Shown: piece by piece, positions 62,614-64,000 of the stretch
How positions within the stretch are numbered: the first letter of the stretch is position 1
Layout of the letters: each line of letters starts with the position of its first letter
NCBI RefSeq assembly: GCF_001426755.1
Contig: NZ_LMFJ01000001.1
Location: 786,734 to 850,733 of the forward strand
Direction: 5' to 3'
Source of the DNA: Aeromicrobium sp. Root495
Lineage (GTDB): Bacteria; Actinomycetota; Actinomycetes; Propionibacteriales; Nocardioidaceae
DNA: 64,000 bases
Translations under genes and position numbers: made by a program
Notes under the pieces: generated by a model
What the model was told of the DNA's origin: nothing
Seen by the model: the letters and a program-made list of their open reading frames with translations, nothing else
The model's database searches: none

Positions 62614-63486
62614 TCAGCCGATCCTGACCTTGGCGGTGGGTGTGGTCTTGCCGGTGTCGACGACCTTGATGCGGAACTCCCGCTCGCCCGTGCGCGAGGT
62701 GTAGAGCTTGGTCTCGAACCGGCCGTCGCCCTCGCTCTTGAGCCGCACGCCGGCGAAGCTGTCCCACTCGGGGTTCTCCTCGTCGCGCACCTCGACCGAG
62801 AGCTCGGCGCCGGACTTGAGGCCGGGGAACCGGCCGCTGATCGTGAAGCGCTGGCCCGGGGACACCTGGGCCGGATCGATGAAGAGGCTCGGCTCCTCCG
62901 ACTGCTCGTCGGGCGTGGGTGAGGGCGCGGGTGTGGCCGAGGGTGTGGCCGACGGCGTGGGGGTGGTGGGCGCCACGATGGGAGGCAGGTTGACGTCGCC
63001 CAGGCCCAGGGCCTGCACGACGGCCGACCCGCCGAGCCCGAGCACGAGGCCGATGGCGCCGCCGGCCGCCACGAACCACAGCGCGAGGCGCACGCCGGCG
63101 CTCGAGGCCGTGCCGCGCGACCGCTGCGGCGGAGCGTCCTGACGGGTCGTGGTGGCCACGCGGGGTGCCTCGGCCGGCGCTGCGGGCGGCGCAGCCATGA
63201 TGGTGGTCATGGCGTCGGGCGTGCGTGCTGCACCACGGGCGGGGCTGCCGTCGTGCTGCGTGACGGCCTTGACGGCGTCGCCAACGGTGACCAGCGAGTC
63301 GACGGTCTCGTCGGTGAGGTAGACCCCGAAGCGGCGGCCCAGCTCGTCTCCCACCTCCACGAGCGCGAGCGAGTCGACGCCGAGGTCCTTCAGGACGGCC
63401 TCGTCCCGGACGTCGGAGGGGTCTGCTTCGACGACGGAGGCGAGGATGTCGGCGAGCTGCTCGCGGACCTCGGGGGGCGTGGGCAC
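62614..63486 (-). CDS. Membrane-anchored acyl-carrier-domain protein with extracytoplasmic domain
   Basis: 290 residues from GTG 63486. Residues 1-78 are an acyl/peptidyl carrier domain: VREQLADILASVVEADPSDV, then KDLGVDSLALVEVGDELGRR with Ser39 as phosphopantetheine site. A basic/Ala-Pro linker precedes a single membrane helix (about 131-153, GVRLALWFVAAGGAIGLVLG). Outside comes a Pro/Thr/Ser stalk (TPTPSATPSATPAPSPTP) and a beta-sandwich-like domain (about 198-290; SPGQRFTISGRFPGLKSGAE). The carrier domain should be cytoplasmic. This domain combination is unfamiliar to me. It diverges from an alpha/beta hydrolase gene. Confidence 0.75.
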   Translation of the reverse strand: MPTPPEVREQLADILASVVEADPSDVRDEAVLKDLGVDSLALVEVGDELGRRFGVYLTDETVDSLVTVGDAVKAVTQHDGSPARGAARTPDAMTTIMAAPPAAPAEAPRVATTTRQDAPPQRSRGTASSAGVRLALWFVAAGGAIGLVLGLGGSAVVQALGLGDVNLPPIVAPTTPTPSATPSATPAPSPTPDEQSEEPSLFIDPAQVSPGQRFTISGRFPGLKSGAELSVEVRDEENPEWDSFAGVRLKSEGDGRFETKLYTSRTGEREFRIKVVDTGKTTPTAKVRIG

Positions 63487-63562
63487 TCTTTGATTCTAAC
63501 GATCATGTTTCCAGTTCCGGGTTCACCGTCGCGGCGATCCCCTCGCGCCCTACGATGACCGG

Positions 63563-64000
63563 ATGACCAGGGCCGATGACATCGAGTACGTCGTGGTGCA
63601 CGGCTACCGCCGGGCGTACCGCAAGGCCGGCTCCGGCCCCGCGCTCCTGCTGCTCCACGGGCTCGCCTGCGACTCGTCCACGTGGGACACGGTCATGGCA
63701 CCGCTGGCCGAGCACTTCACCGTCATCGCGCCCGACCTGCTCGGCCACGGCGAGTCCGACAAGCCCGACGCCGACTACTCGCTCGGTGCCTATGCCAACG
63801 GGATGCGCGACCTCATCACGATCCTGGGGATCGACAAGGTGACGGTCGTGGGCCACAGCTTCGGTGGCGGCGTCGCGATGCAGTTCGCCTACCAGTTCCC
63901 CGACCGGGTCGAGCGCATCGTCCTGGTCTCCACCGGCGGCCTGGGACGCGAGGTCACCCCCGCCATCCGCATGCTCACGCTGCCCGGCGCCGGAACGGCC
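63563..64000 (+). CDS. Alpha/beta hydrolase, N-terminal part (cut by window edge)
   Basis: 146 codons from ATG 63563 to the window end without a stop. The oxyanion-hole region is LLLLHGLACDSSTWDTVMAP, DLLGHGESDKPD follows, and the nucleophile elbow is VVGHSFGGGVAMQFA. The start lies 76 bp from the divergent acyl-carrier-domain gene. The catalytic Asp and His, and thus the substrate class, lie outside the window. Confidence 0.88.
   Translation, partial: MTRADDIEYVVVHGYRRAYRKAGSGPALLLLHGLACDSSTWDTVMAPLAEHFTVIAPDLLGHGESDKPDADYSLGAYANGMRDLITILGIDKVTVVGHSFGGGVAMQFAYQFPDRVERIVLVSTGGLGREVTPAIRMLTLPGAGTA

Overview
The window is GC-rich actinobacterial chromosome. The housekeeping genes (mycobacterial-type long LeuA, NdgR-type IclR regulator beside leuCD, DUF3145, GltX followed by tRNA-Gln and tRNA-Glu genes, MoxR/DUF58/transglutaminase operon, PIG-L deacetylase) and the overall style fit Propionibacteriales, probably a Nocardioidaceae (Aeromicrobium/Nocardioides-like) genome. 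The genus is inference, since no marker here was compared with a database.

Layout. 1-8.8 kb: truncated acylphosphatase, PHP-domain protein, a hypothetical, a lipoprotein, a flavodoxin-like reductase, the moxR-DUF58-transglutaminase operon and a glutathionyl-hydroquinone-reductase-like GST. 8.8-16.8 kb: leuA behind a 15-codon leucine-rich leader peptide; a lysine/2-aminoadipate catabolic set (saccharopine-dehydrogenase-like protein, AmaB-type aldehyde dehydrogenase, HglS-type 2-oxoadipate dioxygenase/decarboxylase); recO and uppS. 16.9-23 kb: FAH-family hydrolase, gltX, tRNA-Gln/Glu/Glu, NYN-domain protein, an Ada-AlkA fusion with ogt, and a lysine-rich coiled-coil protein. 23-34.1 kb: ndgR divergent from leuC-(small ORF)-leuD, coiled-coil protein, plsC-gpsA, a Cys/Met-metabolism PLP enzyme, ddl, MpaB-like protein with divergent TetR regulator, lipoprotein, stand-alone Lrp effector domain, thiL.

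34.1-43.7 kb is an accessory island with visibly lower GC. It carries an XRE/ImmA-IrrE protein with an overlapping partner gene, a two-gene Gabija anti-phage system (GajA OLD-type ATPase/TOPRIM nuclease and GajB UvrD-like helicase, 4-bp overlap), a PD-(D/E)XK nuclease-like gene that seems split by a frameshift, a DUF998 membrane protein and an HNH-type protein. Intact thiL ends at the left border and a diverged internal fragment of thiL lies near the right border. No integrase is visible.

43.8-64 kb returns to core genes: amidase, rpmB, DAK2 protein, recG, rsmD, coaD, dinB, DUF177 protein, rpmF, rnc, mutM, dgt, dnaG, a small orphan sigma factor whose stop codon lies inside a tRNA-Asn gene, a lipoprotein/PIG-L deacetylase pair, a DUF4287 protein, cspA, tRNA-Met(CAT), a HAD phosphatase, a GNAT protein, DUF3145, a membrane-anchored protein with an N-terminal acyl-carrier domain, and a truncated alpha/beta hydrolase.

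A striking feature outside genes is a set of intergenic inverted-repeat families. One is a 63-bp-period array present twice (1164-1416 and 50409-50651), each time between convergent genes. Another is built on GGTGGATC.TCCACC and also occurs twice; one of its copies (13435-13522) supplies the start codon of hglS inside a perfect palindrome. Several single long palindromes occur elsewhere.
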